Positions 7,850-18,270 of a stretch of DNA of 64,000 nt are shown in pieces. Below the pieces are notes generated by a model. That model saw nothing but the letters and a program-made list of their open reading frames with translations, was not told the origin of the DNA and did no database searches. Origin of the DNA: Bacteroidota bacterium (GTDB lineage Bacteria > Bacteroidota > Bacteroidia > Cytophagales > Cyclobacteriaceae); NCBI GenBank assembly GCA_016866235.1, contig VGMW01000003.1, positions 62,001-126,000 of the forward strand, given 5' to 3'. Both the position numbers and the translations under genes were made by a program. Position 1 is the first letter of the stretch. Every line of letters starts with the position of its first letter.

Positions 7850-10327
7850 GTGGCTGAAGACCAGGGAATACCGTTGCCATCCAACGTCATCCAGATCAAT
7901 ATAGAGGATGAAATGAGGGGCGCTTACATCGACTATTCTATGTCGGTGATTGTTTCCCGGGCTCTGCCGGATGTGCGGGATGGTCTTAAGCCTGTTCACC
8001 GAAGAGTGCTTTTCGGGATGCAGGAATTGGGTGTTAATTACAATAAGTCCTACAAGAAATCGGCCCGTATCGTAGGGGAGGTTTTGGGTAAGTACCACCC
8101 ACACGGAGATGGTTCTGTTTATGATACCATGGTCCGCATGGCCCAGGATTGGTCACTGCGTTACACACTCGTAGATGGACAGGGTAATTTTGGTTCAATC
8201 GATGGTGATCCTCCTGCGGCAATGCGTTATACCGAGGCACGCCTCAGACGAATTGCAGAGGAGATGCTGGCGGACATCAACAAAGAGACTGTTGATTTTC
8301 AACCCAACTTCGACGATTCACTTCAGGAACCCACTGTTCTTCCCTCTGGCATTCCAAACCTTTTGGTGAATGGGGCTTCAGGGATTGCAGTAGGTATGGC
8401 CACCAATATGGCACCTCATAACCTTTCGGAGGTTATTGATGGTATCATCGCCTACATCGACAACCGCGAAATCACCATCCAGGAGCTTATGAAGTTCATT
8501 GTAGCTCCGGATTTCCCAACCGGTGGTATCATCTACGGTGTTTCAGGAGTTCAGGAAGCATTTCTGACCGGCAAAGGAAAAGTCACCGTTCGTGCCAAAG
8601 CCGAAATTGTTACCACGCCTGGTGGTAAGGATCAGATTATCGTTACAGAGGTGCCTTACATGGTCAACAAGGCACAGATGATTGAAAAAACTGCGATGCT
8701 GATCAGTGAGAAAAAAATTGAAGGCATCAGCGACATCCGGGACGAATCGGACCGGGAAGGTTATCGAGTGGTATACGACTTGCGTAAAGACGCCATACCG
8801 AATATCGTTCTAAACAATCTTTACAAGTACACGCAGCTTCAATCCTCCTTTGGTATTAACAATGTTGCCCTTGTAAAAGGGAGGCCACAGACGCTTAATC
8901 TTAGAGACCTTATTGTACATTATGTAGACCATCGACATGAGGTGGTTATTCGTCGTGCGCAATTTGATTTGGCTGAAGCAGAGAAGAGAGCACACATCCT
9001 TGAAGGTTATCTCATCGCCTTAGACAATCTAGACGAGGTCATTGCCTTGATTCGGAATTCAAGAGATCCGGAGGTTGCCAAAACTGGCCTCATGGAAAGA
9101 TTCGGTTTGTCCGAAATTCAGTCCAAGGCCATTTTGGAAATGAGGTTGCAGCGCCTAACCGGCCTGGAGCGTGAAAAGATTCAACAAGAGTATAAAGAAG
9201 TTCAGGAGCAAATTGCTTACCTGAAAGAGCTCCTCGCCAATGAATCCAAGCGGATGGCCATCATCAAAGCTGAACTACTTGAGATAAAGGAGAAATATGG
9301 TGATGAACGTCGTACCCAAATCGTACCCCACGACGATGATATCACCTTGGAAGACATGATTCCCAATGAGGAGATGGTTATTACCATTTCCAATCAGGGA
9401 TACATCAAGCGCACGCTACTGTCTGAGTACCGTACTCAGGGTAGAGGAGGGGTAGGATCCAAAGGAACGGGTACCAAAGAAGATGATTTTGCTGAACAGC
9501 TTTTCATCGCTCAGGCGCACAATTACCTTTTAATTTTCACTGAAGCTGGTGATGTCTTTTGGAAAAAAGCTTACGAGATTCCTGAAGGTGGCAAAACAAG
9601 TAAAGGCCGTGCCATTCAAAACCTGATCAACATTAAACCTGGCGATAAGGTTAGAACGGTAATGAACGTCAGAGATCTAGAGGATCAGGAATACCTAAGC
9701 AACAACTTCGTTATTCTATGTACTGAAAAGGGCGTCATAAAGAAGACAGCTTTGGAGGCCTATTCGAGGCCAAGAACAAATGGAATTACCGCCATCACCG
9801 TTCACGATGGTGACCGATTGTTGAATGCCGCTTTGACCAACGGAAAAAATGAAATCGTGATTGCTAAGCGATCAGGTAAGGCTGTACGCTTCAATGAATC
9901 GGACGTTCGGCCAATGGGAAGAACTGCGGCTGGGGTGCGTGGTGTTACGTTGGAAGGGGAGGACGATAGGGTCGTTGGCATGGTTTGTATCAACAATCAA
10001 TCCGCCAACCTATTGGTTGTTTCTGAAAAAGGATATGGGAAGCGGTCATCGCTCGACGACTACCGAATCACCAAAAGAGGTGGAAAAGGCGTAAAAACCA
10101 TTCTAGTGACCGAAAAAACTGGCAAGCTTGTTGCAATAAAGCAGGTCAGTGACCAAGATGAACTCATGATCATCAATAAATCAGGCATAAGCATCCGTAT
10201 CCGTGTTGAAGAGCTCCGCGTTATGGGCAGAGCAACGCAAGGCGTAAGGGTCATCAAACTGAATGAAGATGATGCAATTACCTCAGTTGAAAAAATTGAG
10301 GTTATGGAAGAACCTAACCAGGAATAA
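7850..10327 (+). CDS. gyrA: DNA gyrase subunit A
   Basis: Breakage-reunion subunit of gyrase, 825 residues, starting at GTG 7850. The active-site tyrosine is Tyr127 in [10 protein letters not shown]. The winged-helix CAP region, the tower and coiled coil, and a six-bladed C-terminal domain with a GyrA box near residue 528 (QGRGGVG) are present. That box deviates slightly from QRRGGKG, but with a full-length pinwheel the protein is gyrase rather than topoisomerase IV ParC. In the quinolone-determining region the sequence reads [10 protein letters not shown], placing Gly88 where E. coli has Ser83. The TPR gene 10360-11550 follows after 32 nt and probably shares the transcript. Confidence 0.96.
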   Translation: MAEDQGIPLPSNVIQINIEDEMRGAYIDYSMSVIVSRALPDVRDGLKPVHRRVLFGMQELGVNYNKSYKKSARIVGEVLGKYHPHGDGSVYDTMVRMAQDWSLRYTLVDGQGNFGSIDGDPPAAMRYTEARLRRIAEEMLADINKETVDFQPNFDDSLQEPTVLPSGIPNLLVNGASGIAVGMATNMAPHNLSEVIDGIIAYIDNREITIQELMKFIVAPDFPTGGIIYGVSGVQEAFLTGKGKVTVRAKAEIVTTPGGKDQIIVTEVPYMVNKAQMIEKTAMLISEKKIEGISDIRDESDREGYRVVYDLRKDAIPNIVLNNLYKYTQLQSSFGINNVALVKGRPQTLNLRDLIVHYVDHRHEVVIRRAQFDLAEAEKRAHILEGYLIALDNLDEVIALIRNSRDPEVAKTGLMERFGLSEIQSKAILEMRLQRLTGLEREKIQQEYKEVQEQIAYLKELLANESKRMAIIKAELLEIKEKYGDERRTQIVPHDDDITLEDMIPNEEMVITISNQGYIKRTLLSEYRTQGRGGVGSKGTGTKEDDFAEQLFIAQAHNYLLIFTEAGDVFWKKAYEIPEGGKTSKGRAIQNLINIKPGDKVRTVMNVRDLEDQEYLSNNFVILCTEKGVIKKTALEAYSRPRTNGITAITVHDGDRLLNAALTNGKNEIVIAKRSGKAVRFNESDVRPMGRTAAGVRGVTLEGEDDRVVGMVCINNQSANLLVVSEKGYGKRSSLDDYRITKRGGKGVKTILVTEKTGKLVAIKQVSDQDELMIINKSGISIRIRVEELRVMGRATQGVRVIKLNEDDAITSVEKIEVMEEPNQE

Positions 10328-10359
10328 ATACAGACAAAAAGTTTAAATCCAACCTACCT

Positions 10360-11550
10360 ATGAAACGATTGATCGCAGCGGTTTCACTTGTTCTTTTGGT
10401 AACCGCTTTTGCTTATGCTCAAAAAGAAGCACCCAAGCCTAATGTGAATAAGGCATTAACCCTCGCAAAGCAGGGAAAATTTGATGAGGCTAAGGCCATT
10501 GTTGATGCCGTTCCAACCCATTCTAAAACACAGGATGATGAAAAGGCCTGGTTTTACCGTGGACTTGTTTATATCGCAATGGACACCAGCTCAACCTATA
10601 AGGGAGGAGCTGATAACGTTAAAGTTGGTGCTGAGGCGTTAACCAAGGCAACAGAAATTGCTCAAAAAAGTGGTAAAAAACTCGCAGTTATGGACGAGGC
10701 TTCTCAGATGAGCGTGCCATTGGAGGACCTGATTGCTCGTTTCAATTATGCTTTTCTGATTAAAGGCGATAAACTCTTCGGTCAGGAAAAATTTGCAGAT
10801 GCAGTAGTGCAGTTTGAAAAGGGATTAACCCTCAAGCCTGATACCGCAATTTATCGTTATGCCGGTTATGCAGCCCACAATGCTGGTGATGTTGATAAGG
10901 CTATCGTCTTTATCGGTCAGTATGTTGAAAATGGTGGAAACAACGCACAGGCCATTTTCTTGCGCGTTGGTTCTATCTATGAGTACAAAAAGGATTTCGA
11001 GTTGGCGTTAAAAGCGGCACGTGAAGGCCTCAAGATTGTTCCAAACGAAAACAACCTTCGTCAGATTGAGCTTAACTGTCTGATCGAACTGAAGCGTTAC
11101 GAAGAGGCAACTCAAAACTTGTTGGCCAGCCTGAAGGCGAACCCAAAAGATGTTGAATCTAATTATTTGCTTGGAGCACTTTACGAAGAGCTTAAAAACT
11201 CTGATGAGGCCAAGAAGTATTTCAAAAAGTGTCTCGAAATAGATCCTAAATTCCTCAAGGCAGCACTGTCCATGGCACGCTACGGAAACATTGGGTTTCA
11301 ATCTGTAAAACGTGAGATGGATGGACTCGATTTTAAAAAGGATAAAGATAAACTCCTCGCATTGGATAAATTATACCTGGAAAGACTCCGTGAGGCAGCA
11401 GTCCTTTGGGAATCATGTGAGAAAATCAGTCCAAACGAACGCGAAGTTTTAGAAAACTTGCAGTTGATCTACTCACCTTCTCAACTGGATGACAAGGTGA
11501 AATATGCTACCATCGAAAAGAAGATGAAGATCAACGGATTCTTGGAGTAA
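10360..11550 (+). CDS. Secreted/periplasmic TPR-repeat protein
   Basis: A 396-residue protein with a clear signal peptide (MKRLIAAVSLVLLVTAFAYA-Q) followed by tetratricopeptide repeats: A-W-Y-G-Y patterns at about residues 25-75, 130-200 and 200-290, for example YLLGALYEELKNSDEAKKYF. TPRs bind other proteins; nothing shows a catalytic function. The gene lies 32 nt behind gyrA and ends before a strong intrinsic terminator at 11571, so the gyrA transcript probably ends here. Proteins of this type behind gyrA are seen in other Bacteroidota, to my recollection; the link to gyrase function, if any, is unknown. Confidence 0.85.
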   Translation: MKRLIAAVSLVLLVTAFAYAQKEAPKPNVNKALTLAKQGKFDEAKAIVDAVPTHSKTQDDEKAWFYRGLVYIAMDTSSTYKGGADNVKVGAEALTKATEIAQKSGKKLAVMDEASQMSVPLEDLIARFNYAFLIKGDKLFGQEKFADAVVQFEKGLTLKPDTAIYRYAGYAAHNAGDVDKAIVFIGQYVENGGNNAQAIFLRVGSIYEYKKDFELALKAAREGLKIVPNENNLRQIELNCLIELKRYEEATQNLLASLKANPKDVESNYLLGALYEELKNSDEAKKYFKKCLEIDPKFLKAALSMARYGNIGFQSVKREMDGLDFKKDKDKLLALDKLYLERLREAAVLWESCEKISPNEREVLENLQLIYSPSQLDDKVKYATIEKKMKINGFLE

Positions 11551-11570
11551 TCCACATTGCATATCCTATT

Positions 11571-11603
11571 AAAAAGCTGAGGCCTGGTGCTTCAGCTTTT
11601 TTT
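11571..11603 (+). terminator. Rho-independent terminator after gyrA-TPR operon
   Basis: A perfect 10-bp stem (AAAAAGCTGA with TCAGCTTTTT), an 11-nt loop and a run of seven T at the end lie 20 nt after the TPR stop codon. Confidence 0.9.
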
Positions 11604-11629
11604 ATGCAGTCAATTTAAATCAGCTTAAG

Positions 11630-11660
11630 TTGGGTCTGCAGAAAAGTTTCCCTACTTTCG
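11630..11660 (+). promoter_or_regulatory. Putative promoter of the TPR-histidine kinase gene
   Basis: A TTG (-33) at 11630-11632 is followed after 20 nt by TACTTTCG at 11653-11660, one base off the TAnnTTTG consensus. It sits just after the terminator and 15 nt before the kinase ATG. Confidence 0.45.
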
Positions 11661-11675
11661 GACTTATCAAAATTC

Positions 11676-14243
11676 ATGCTCTTCAGGAATTTTATTCTTT
11701 CAAATCACTTAGTTGGGATAATCTATTTCTTATTTCTGGGAAGTTTATTTGGTCAATCCTCTGGCTTTAAAAAGCTTTCGGAAAACGATTATAAAAATGA
11801 AATAGCCAAAGGCAGGAATCAGGAACAGAAAGCAGAAGCCAGAACCAGACTCTTTTTCCATTTCACTGAATTGGGGGCTGAACATGCCTCCGGTCATTTG
11901 AAGAAAGGTGATATGTTTTGGAGTGAGCTCACACCACTTCAGAGAATTTCATGGGAGGAGGCATACCAGGGGATGTCTTATTATTTGAACGGAGATCTTG
12001 ACGCAGCAGAAGTTCAACTTAGAAAATCGGCTTCCTCTTCCTTGAACAATAAAGAATGGCTTTCATTAGGTTTTAGCTACCACCAGATTGCAAATGTTTT
12101 CCGTGACCGGGGAAAATTTGACTCCGCAAGAGCAAATTACGCCAAGGCAGCTGAACAGTACAGGAAGTATACCTCGTCTTATTTTTGGATTAAACTGAGA
12201 ACGGATCGGGCACTAATGTTCCTTCGAAGAGCTGACTTGAACAAGGCGCAGGTTGACATCCGGAATGTTTTCACCCTATGTCAAAAATTCAATGACCGTG
12301 AACTCAATGCCCAGGCATATTGGCTATTGGGTGAGTATCACAGGCATGCAATGAATTTTTCTGAATCAAACCAGATGCTGACTCGTGCTTTCGCAAATAC
12401 AGACAGTGGCAGTGTTACGTATTGGCACGCCATGCAAAGTAGGGCTGAGCTAGGTTTAAGAACAGGAGCTTTTGAGTCTGCTACACGTGATTTGCAACAA
12501 ATCATCCAAAACCAAAATAAGTTTCCAAATCTTTGTGATCGGGCTAATCTCCTGTTGAAAACTGCTGAGGGTTATATTGATAATGGTTATTATGCTGTTG
12601 CTGTTAACTACCTGAATAAATGTAAAGACCTTACCGAAAAATCCGGATATCAGAACCTTTCTGCATTGGTAGACCTGAATGATTCATGGATGGCCTATTG
12701 GCTAAACAATCCAGCATTATCGCTTGAACGATTGAGTATTTCTGAAAAATCCTTTCTCAATTCTGGTGATTCATTGAATTATTCCAACTGTATCAATGTA
12801 CGTGGGATGAATTTGATTAAAATGAAAAAGTATGACTCGGCTTTGATCTATTTTAATGCAGGTTTTAAGATCAGGGACGCGTTAGGTGACGCTCCACTAC
12901 TTTCTGCAAGCGTTTATCACCTTGGCGAATTATTTAATTTAATGGGAGATTATGACCGAGCACTTTCATACTTATGGAGGGGTCTTAAGATGGATCAAGC
13001 ATTGGCCGATGGTTATGGTGTTAGCATGTATGGATTTCAATTGGCCTATGCCAATCGTAAAAAGGGTAGACTCGATTCAGCTAAGTACTATTTGAAGATT
13101 TCAATTGAAACCGGAGTCGATCACAAATCCTTTGAGTCACTTCAGAAATCGTATTTATTGTTATCGGAGATCCAGGAGAAGACAGGAAATAAGCAGGAGA
13201 GTTTAGAAAGCCTAAAAAAATACATCATCGTCAGCGATAGTATATCAGCACGTAATTCAGTACAGAGTTTTGCAGCCTACCAAACCATGTTCGACCTGGA
13301 AGAACAAAAACGCCAGGTTGAAATCTTGAATAAGGATAGAATGTTACTCGATGCACAAGCCAGGAACCAGCGCATACTGGTATATGTACTGTTGGCTGGA
13401 TTGCTTTTGTCTTTTGGATTATGGTTTTTCTATTATCGTTTTGGTAAGCGAATGGCCAATTTGAATGTTTCTCTTAAAGACACAGCGGAAGAGATCAATC
13501 AGAAAAATAAAGAGTTGGAGTTGGCGCTGTCCAATTTAAGCAGAGCACAAGATCAGTTGGTGAAATCGGAAAAAATGGCTTCGGTTGGTGTACTGGCATC
13601 TGGAATTGCTCATGAATTGAATAACCCACTGAATTTCATCCATGGTGGCCTGCAGCAGCTGGAGCAGCAGATCGGTAAACCTGAAAAAAATCCTGGCGAT
13701 CTGGCCACTTTTGTTGAGATTATGAAGGAGGGTTTGAACCGTGCTACAACCATTCTAAAAGGGCTTGGTCATTATAGCCGTCAGTCAGATAAAATGGACG
13801 AGCGCTGTGACATCCATAAGATTATTGACAACTGTTTACTCATTCTGAACAATTCGTTGAAATACCGAATTGAGATTCAAAAGCAATTTTCGTCACAGGA
13901 ATTTATGCTGATTGGAAATGAAGGTAGATTGCATCAGGCCTTATTGAACATTCTTTCCAATGCTGAACAGGCGATCGTAGGTCATGGTACCATTTCCATC
14001 ATAACGAGGGTATCAGGTCCTGTTAAGACCATTGAAATTTCAGATACCGGATATGGCATTTCTAAGGAAAATTTAGCCAAACTCGGCTCCTTGTTTTTTA
14101 CCACCAAAGAACCAGGAAAGGGGACTGGTTTCGGGCTTTCCATTTCCTATAAGGTGATTCAAGAGCATGGAGGAACTGTTGAAGTTGAATCGGAGGTGGG
14201 TGTTGGGACTAAATTTTACCTTATATTCGGTGGGTCCAATTAA
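11676..14243 (+). CDS. TPR-containing membrane sensor histidine kinase
   Basis: An 855-residue two-component kinase. Order: signal or anchor sequence (about residues 1-30), a long periplasmic tetratricopeptide array (about 80-520), one transmembrane helix (about 565-587), a short coiled coil, a HisKA domain with the phosphoacceptor His in IAHELNNPLNF (about 646), and an HATPase domain with N box LLNILSNAEQA, G1 DTGYGI (about 789) and G2 GKGTGFGLSIS. All kinase boxes are intact, so it should be active. TPRs in the sensor part suggest sensing of a protein or peptide. The receiver gene starts 26 nt downstream and is the probable partner. Confidence 0.93.
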   Translation: MLFRNFILSNHLVGIIYFLFLGSLFGQSSGFKKLSENDYKNEIAKGRNQEQKAEARTRLFFHFTELGAEHASGHLKKGDMFWSELTPLQRISWEEAYQGMSYYLNGDLDAAEVQLRKSASSSLNNKEWLSLGFSYHQIANVFRDRGKFDSARANYAKAAEQYRKYTSSYFWIKLRTDRALMFLRRADLNKAQVDIRNVFTLCQKFNDRELNAQAYWLLGEYHRHAMNFSESNQMLTRAFANTDSGSVTYWHAMQSRAELGLRTGAFESATRDLQQIIQNQNKFPNLCDRANLLLKTAEGYIDNGYYAVAVNYLNKCKDLTEKSGYQNLSALVDLNDSWMAYWLNNPALSLERLSISEKSFLNSGDSLNYSNCINVRGMNLIKMKKYDSALIYFNAGFKIRDALGDAPLLSASVYHLGELFNLMGDYDRALSYLWRGLKMDQALADGYGVSMYGFQLAYANRKKGRLDSAKYYLKISIETGVDHKSFESLQKSYLLLSEIQEKTGNKQESLESLKKYIIVSDSISARNSVQSFAAYQTMFDLEEQKRQVEILNKDRMLLDAQARNQRILVYVLLAGLLLSFGLWFFYYRFGKRMANLNVSLKDTAEEINQKNKELELALSNLSRAQDQLVKSEKMASVGVLASGIAHELNNPLNFIHGGLQQLEQQIGKPEKNPGDLATFVEIMKEGLNRATTILKGLGHYSRQSDKMDERCDIHKIIDNCLLILNNSLKYRIEIQKQFSSQEFMLIGNEGRLHQALLNILSNAEQAIVGHGTISIITRVSGPVKTIEISDTGYGISKENLAKLGSLFFTTKEPGKGTGFGLSISYKVIQEHGGTVEVESEVGVGTKFYLIFGGSN

Positions 14244-14269
14244 TTGTACGCGTACTAAACCATAAATCA

Positions 14270-14641
14270 TTGAGTCAAAAAAGAACGATACTGTACATTG
14301 ACGATGAAGCAGTTAACCTGTTCCTATTTAGACGAATGTTTGAGGATCGTTATGAAGTCATTACGGCAAGTTCACCCAATGAAGCGCTGGCAAAACTCGA
14401 ATCAACCCCTTCAATCACGGCAGTTTTTTCAGATATGAAGATGCCAGGCATGGACGGGATCTCTTTTGTTAAAAGGGCCAAAAAGCAATTCGACCACATT
14501 GCCTATTATATTATTACGGCCTTTAGTTTTAATACAGATATTGATCGGGCAATAGCAGATAAACTAATTAAACGAGTTTTTCCAAAGCCGTTTGATGTAC
14601 CAACCATTCAGGAGGAGTTGGACGGCATTCCTGCCTTCTAA
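14270..14641 (+). CDS. Stand-alone response regulator receiver protein
   Basis: A single receiver (CheY-like) domain of 123 residues without an output domain. The acidic pocket Asp11-Asp12, phosphoacceptor Asp55 (VFSDMKMPG), switch Thr83 (YYIITAFS) and Lys106 (FPKPFD) are all in place. The start is TTG at 14270; the family N-terminus begins within a few residues and no ATG is available. It follows the TPR histidine kinase by 26 nt and is its likely phosphorelay partner. Its target may be another protein rather than DNA. It ends 2 nt before the stop codon of the convergent peptidase. Confidence 0.93.
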   Translation: MSQKRTILYIDDEAVNLFLFRRMFEDRYEVITASSPNEALAKLESTPSITAVFSDMKMPGMDGISFVKRAKKQFDHIAYYIITAFSFNTDIDRAIADKLIKRVFPKPFDVPTIQEELDGIPAF

Positions 14642-14643
14642 AA

Positions 14644-16338
14644 TTATTCCTGGTTCACTTTAAAAGTTCCTAGCAATTTAGTTTTTGGATCGATGGTAAT
14701 CGATGTAGGCCTGTTGGCTAATGGAAAAACAAGTTTTGTTTCCCGTTCCGTAATTTGGCTACTCAACACCTCTGGTTGAGATTCACCTGATTGAACACCA
14801 AATTCAATAGTAAAATGAAAAGGTTGGCTTTGAAGTTGCTTTAAAGTGAGCTGAAGTTCTTTTTTACGACTGTCATACTTCCAAGTTGATTTAATTTCCG
14901 GGAGGCCAGGTTGCCTCAGCCATTGATTAAAAAAATCTTGTAGGGGTTCATTTGATGCCTTTTCCATTTCGAGCCTGAAGTCATCCGTAGTGGCATTTCC
15001 ATTGAAGTATCGTTTGTAATAATTCTGGATCCCATTTTTGAATGCTGCATCACCGATACGAGTGCGCAACATATGAAGAACCCATGCACCTTTTTGGTAG
15101 GTGAGTGCACTGGTTACTTTCGACATGTCGTTTAAATTCTCGTGTACGATGGGAGCGTCCTCATTTTTCGAGAGATAGCCTACAATCTGATCACGTGACT
15201 TTTTCAAGCCGTGGATAAAAGCATCCCTGCCCTCCTGATGTTCAATAAACAAAAGTGTAAAGTAGGTGGCAAAACCTTCGCTTAACCAGACGTCATCCCA
15301 ATCCGATTCAGTCACTGCATTACCAAACCATTGATGGGCAATTTCATGAATAACTACATTTCGCCAACGAGGATCCTTTTTACCACTAACTGAAGTTTCA
15401 CTATACAAGATGGCCGATGCCGCCTCCATTCCACCACTCACACTGTTGGATTGTATGTTGGCGAGGCGTTCATAAGCGTATGGTCCAACATAGTCGCTGT
15501 AAAATTTGAGTACTTCCTTGGTTGGTTCTTCAAAATCGGAAAAGCCTGCTTCCCGATCCTGGGCATAGACCCAGGTTTCAATTGATTTACCTTCGAAGCG
15601 ATCTACATACTGTACAGCAAATCTTGCTACACCCAATACATAAAGCCAAGGTGCGATGGGAACACTTTGCTTCCAATGCGTGAACCGAATTCCATTGGCC
15701 AAATCCGATTGCTCTACCAGTAGACCATTTGAAACCACTTGATAATGACTTGGTGCTGTAACTAAAAATTCACTGGTGGCTTTATCGGATGGGTGGTCAA
15801 TAACTGCCAGCCAGTTTCTTGCCAAATCAGGCCAATTGTCACTGAAGAAGGTTCGATCACCATATTTATTCTTGGCAATCTTCAAGCCTGATGCCGGGAT
15901 TCCTGAATAATTGACCACGTAACGTCGTTGTTCATTTGGGGCTGGGGTAGGGGATAGTCCAATGATTAATTTGTTCTGTTGATGCCTGAACTCAATGGAT
16001 CTACCATTGAACAACACTTCACGGACCATCATTCCTTTACCATGGGTTGATGGGTCAGCGTTTATAAGATCAAGAATCAATTCAGATGCGCCAGGTCCAA
16101 TAAACCGAACGTCCATGGCCATGGATACAGTAATCCGATCGGTATCATCTGAAAGGGTAATATTGAAAGCATAGTTTATGGCGTCAATTGAAGTATTTTT
16201 TGGATAAGTATCGGCCAATGCAATGCTGGTATGAATCGAAGCAGCCACGAAAACGAGCAGTCTGATCGAAGATTGAAAGTTTCTCAAATGACTTATGATT
16301 TTTGTTAATGAAAAGAGAATGGTGAGGAGAAAATTCAA
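14644..16338 (-). CDS. M1-family metallo-aminopeptidase, exported
   Basis: A 564-residue gluzincin peptidase removing N-terminal amino acids from peptides. Zinc site HEIAH (His331, Glu332, His335) with the third ligand Glu354 in WLSEGFATYF; the substrate-binding GAMEN motif is represented by GGMEA (302-306). It lacks the long C-terminal ERAP-like domain of PepN, so it belongs to the short M1 branch. The N-terminus is hydrophobic and ends near IALA, implying export. No ATG is available: TTG at 16338 or, giving a more canonical signal peptide, TTG at 16287. It lies 20 nt after the M24 peptidase gene, so both are probably one peptide-degrading operon. Confidence 0.93.
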   Translation of the reverse strand: MNFLLTILFSLTKIISHLRNFQSSIRLLVFVAASIHTSIALADTYPKNTSIDAINYAFNITLSDDTDRITVSMAMDVRFIGPGASELILDLINADPSTHGKGMMVREVLFNGRSIEFRHQQNKLIIGLSPTPAPNEQRRYVVNYSGIPASGLKIAKNKYGDRTFFSDNWPDLARNWLAVIDHPSDKATSEFLVTAPSHYQVVSNGLLVEQSDLANGIRFTHWKQSVPIAPWLYVLGVARFAVQYVDRFEGKSIETWVYAQDREAGFSDFEEPTKEVLKFYSDYVGPYAYERLANIQSNSVSGGMEAASAILYSETSVSGKKDPRWRNVVIHEIAHQWFGNAVTESDWDDVWLSEGFATYFTLLFIEHQEGRDAFIHGLKKSRDQIVGYLSKNEDAPIVHENLNDMSKVTSALTYQKGAWVLHMLRTRIGDAAFKNGIQNYYKRYFNGNATTDDFRLEMEKASNEPLQDFFNQWLRQPGLPEIKSTWKYDSRKKELQLTLKQLQSQPFHFTIEFGVQSGESQPEVLSSQITERETKLVFPLANRPTSITIDPKTKLLGTFKVNQE

Positions 16339-16358
16339 AAGTTATAAACCCGGAAACC

Positions 16359-17801
16359 CTAATCCTTTGGTTTTAATGGTGCACGAAATTGAATGATTCC
16401 TGGTTCATTGATTAGTTTTTCCAATTCTTCAATTTTTGAGGGTACAAAGGCACTCAGATTTTCAACGCCGGTTTCGGTTACAACGGCTACATCTTCAATT
16501 CGAATGTAGAGCCGTTCTTCTGGTATCCAGATCATTGGGTCAATGGTGAAGACCATGCCAGGTTGCAGCGGTAGATGATGAATCCGACCAACATCATGAA
16601 CGGCCATTCCAACCGGATGCTGGAAATGTCCTCTAAACTTTACTCCTTCCTGAACAGCTTTCAGGTGTGCAGGATTTTCAAATTTTTTTCCAATTAGGTA
16701 TTGGTTCATATCGGCTGCAGCCTTGTCCAGGACTTCGTTGGAGGTAACGCCTGGCTTAATGTATTTAAACAGTGCGTCACGGTAGGCAACAATATAGTTG
16801 TACAGGTTTCGCTGTGCATCAGAAAATTTTCCATTTACAGGCCAGATTCGGGTAACGTCGCTCGTATAGTAATGGTAATCCGGTGCGTAGTCCATCAGGA
16901 CCAGGTCTCCATCTTTGAGCACGTCGGATTTATGAAAGTAATGGCCAATAAAAGCATTTGTTCCACCTGCGACAATTGATGCATATCCATCGCCGCGTGC
17001 ACCATTAAGGTGAAAAATATACTTTGCTGCAGCGTCCAATTGATACTCATAAACACCTGGGGCGGTAGAGCGCATGGCCTCCATAATGCCTTGTCCAGCC
17101 AAAACGGTAGCTTGTTTGATTATTTGAATTTCATTTTTACTCTTGATTAAGCGGAGTGCATCGAGGGTCGGAGAGAGGTCTTTAATTTCAAATTGGGGAA
17201 ATCGATTTTTAATCAATGTTACGAAGGCTGATTCGCGCGAAGGTTGACCATCCCATGGATCTGCAGCTGCCCGGGCTTGACCGGCAAGCAATTCATCTCT
17301 GCTGTCATTACCATTTTCAGCAGGACTAAGCGGAGTAAATAGGGTTAGCGCTGGAAGTTTTATTAAGTCACCACCGATGAGATCGGCTGAGAGTGATTCG
17401 AGGCCTTTTACAAAATCGATGCCGGTAAGGGATTTAATAAGGTCTGCGTCTTCAGCGGAAAGGGTTTTTCCTTCGCCCGCTTCACGGTTCGAATCGCGGT
17501 GCGGCAAGTAAAGGGTGCATTTACGGTTCTTTCCATTGAGCATCAGGTAGGCATGGGCGGCTTCAATTCCGGTAAGGTGGTAGAATTCATTGGATTGCCG
17601 GAAGACGCTGAAACCCGCCAATCCGCGTGCACCTTGTACAATGGCCATCGCATTGGCACCAATGGCATCGAGGACTTTTGTTCGGCGTGCGGTGAACTCC
17701 TCTGGTGTAAAGTCAGATTGGTAGTGGAGTTTTTCTTGTGCAGCGACTGGTGATAGGATTAATCTTACACAGAGAAGGATGCTTGGGATAAAAATTTTCA
17801 A
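16359..17801 (-). CDS. Exported Xaa-Pro aminopeptidase-like M24B metallopeptidase
   Basis: A 480-residue pita-bread-fold peptidase with a signal peptide ending at VAAQ, so it acts outside the cytoplasm. The N-terminal creatinase-like domain runs to about residue 215 and the M24 domain follows. Dimetal ligands: Asp304 (LMDYAPD), Asp315 (TSDVTRIW), His395/His402 (HPVGMAVHDVG) and Glu436 (RIEDVAV). Where most family members have Glu in the EPG motif, this protein has Asp421 (FTIDPMIWIP), a conservative change. The start is TTG at 17801. The M1 aminopeptidase gene follows; together they would complete the breakdown of proline-containing peptides. Confidence 0.92.
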   Translation of the reverse strand: MKIFIPSILLCVRLILSPVAAQEKLHYQSDFTPEEFTARRTKVLDAIGANAMAIVQGARGLAGFSVFRQSNEFYHLTGIEAAHAYLMLNGKNRKCTLYLPHRDSNREAGEGKTLSAEDADLIKSLTGIDFVKGLESLSADLIGGDLIKLPALTLFTPLSPAENGNDSRDELLAGQARAAADPWDGQPSRESAFVTLIKNRFPQFEIKDLSPTLDALRLIKSKNEIQIIKQATVLAGQGIMEAMRSTAPGVYEYQLDAAAKYIFHLNGARGDGYASIVAGGTNAFIGHYFHKSDVLKDGDLVLMDYAPDYHYYTSDVTRIWPVNGKFSDAQRNLYNYIVAYRDALFKYIKPGVTSNEVLDKAAADMNQYLIGKKFENPAHLKAVQEGVKFRGHFQHPVGMAVHDVGRIHHLPLQPGMVFTIDPMIWIPEERLYIRIEDVAVVTETGVENLSAFVPSKIEELEKLINEPGIIQFRAPLKPKD

Positions 17802-17874
17802 GATGAATTGGAAAGGTGGTTGAAAATATTTGAGGACTTAAACAACTAATTAATAGATTCTGGAAATACAATCT

Positions 17875-18270
17875 CTACCAATATTCAATCGGAAAAGAAT
17901 TAAAGCTTTTGAAATGGCTATCCCTGGTAACCAATTTAATTTGATGTTGTTCAGCGAGGGCCGCTTTCCAAACATCATTTTCTGGTAAGGGAGTTCCGTT
18001 ACTTTTTAGTTGGCTTTTAAGCTTTCCATAGGCCATGGAAGTATTTGCGTCGCAAACTAAATTGGTGCAGGCTTGAGCAAATCTTTCAATCCTTAGAATG
18101 TTTTCGTGTCTTTTGGTCGATTGTTCGGCTCCGAAAAATAATTCACCCAAAACAATGCTAGGCACCTTGATTACTCCTGGCACTAAGCTCAACTTTTCTA
18201 GGATAAGGGGCTCATTGGCAAACAGGCCAATTACTATGTTTCTGTCAAGAAGACAATCGTTACCACTCAT
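17875..18270 (-). CDS. PIN-domain ribonuclease toxin (VapC-like)
   Basis: A 131-residue PIN domain, the expected toxin length. The acidic metal-binding residues are Asp9 (LLDRN), Glu43 (LGELFFGA), Asp99 (PENDVW) and Asp117 (VTRDSHF). VapC-type PIN proteins cleave RNA with Mg2+; the target is unknown. The first motif is LLDRN where LLDTN is usual. The ATG at 18270 lies within the last 11 nt of the antitoxin gene, the classical coupled arrangement; a GTG six codons upstream is possible but would deepen the overlap. Confidence 0.88.
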   Translation of the reverse strand: MSGNDCLLDRNIVIGLFANEPLILEKLSLVPGVIKVPSIVLGELFFGAEQSTKRHENILRIERFAQACTNLVCDANTSMAYGKLKSQLKSNGTPLPENDVWKAALAEQHQIKLVTRDSHFKSFNSFPIEYW

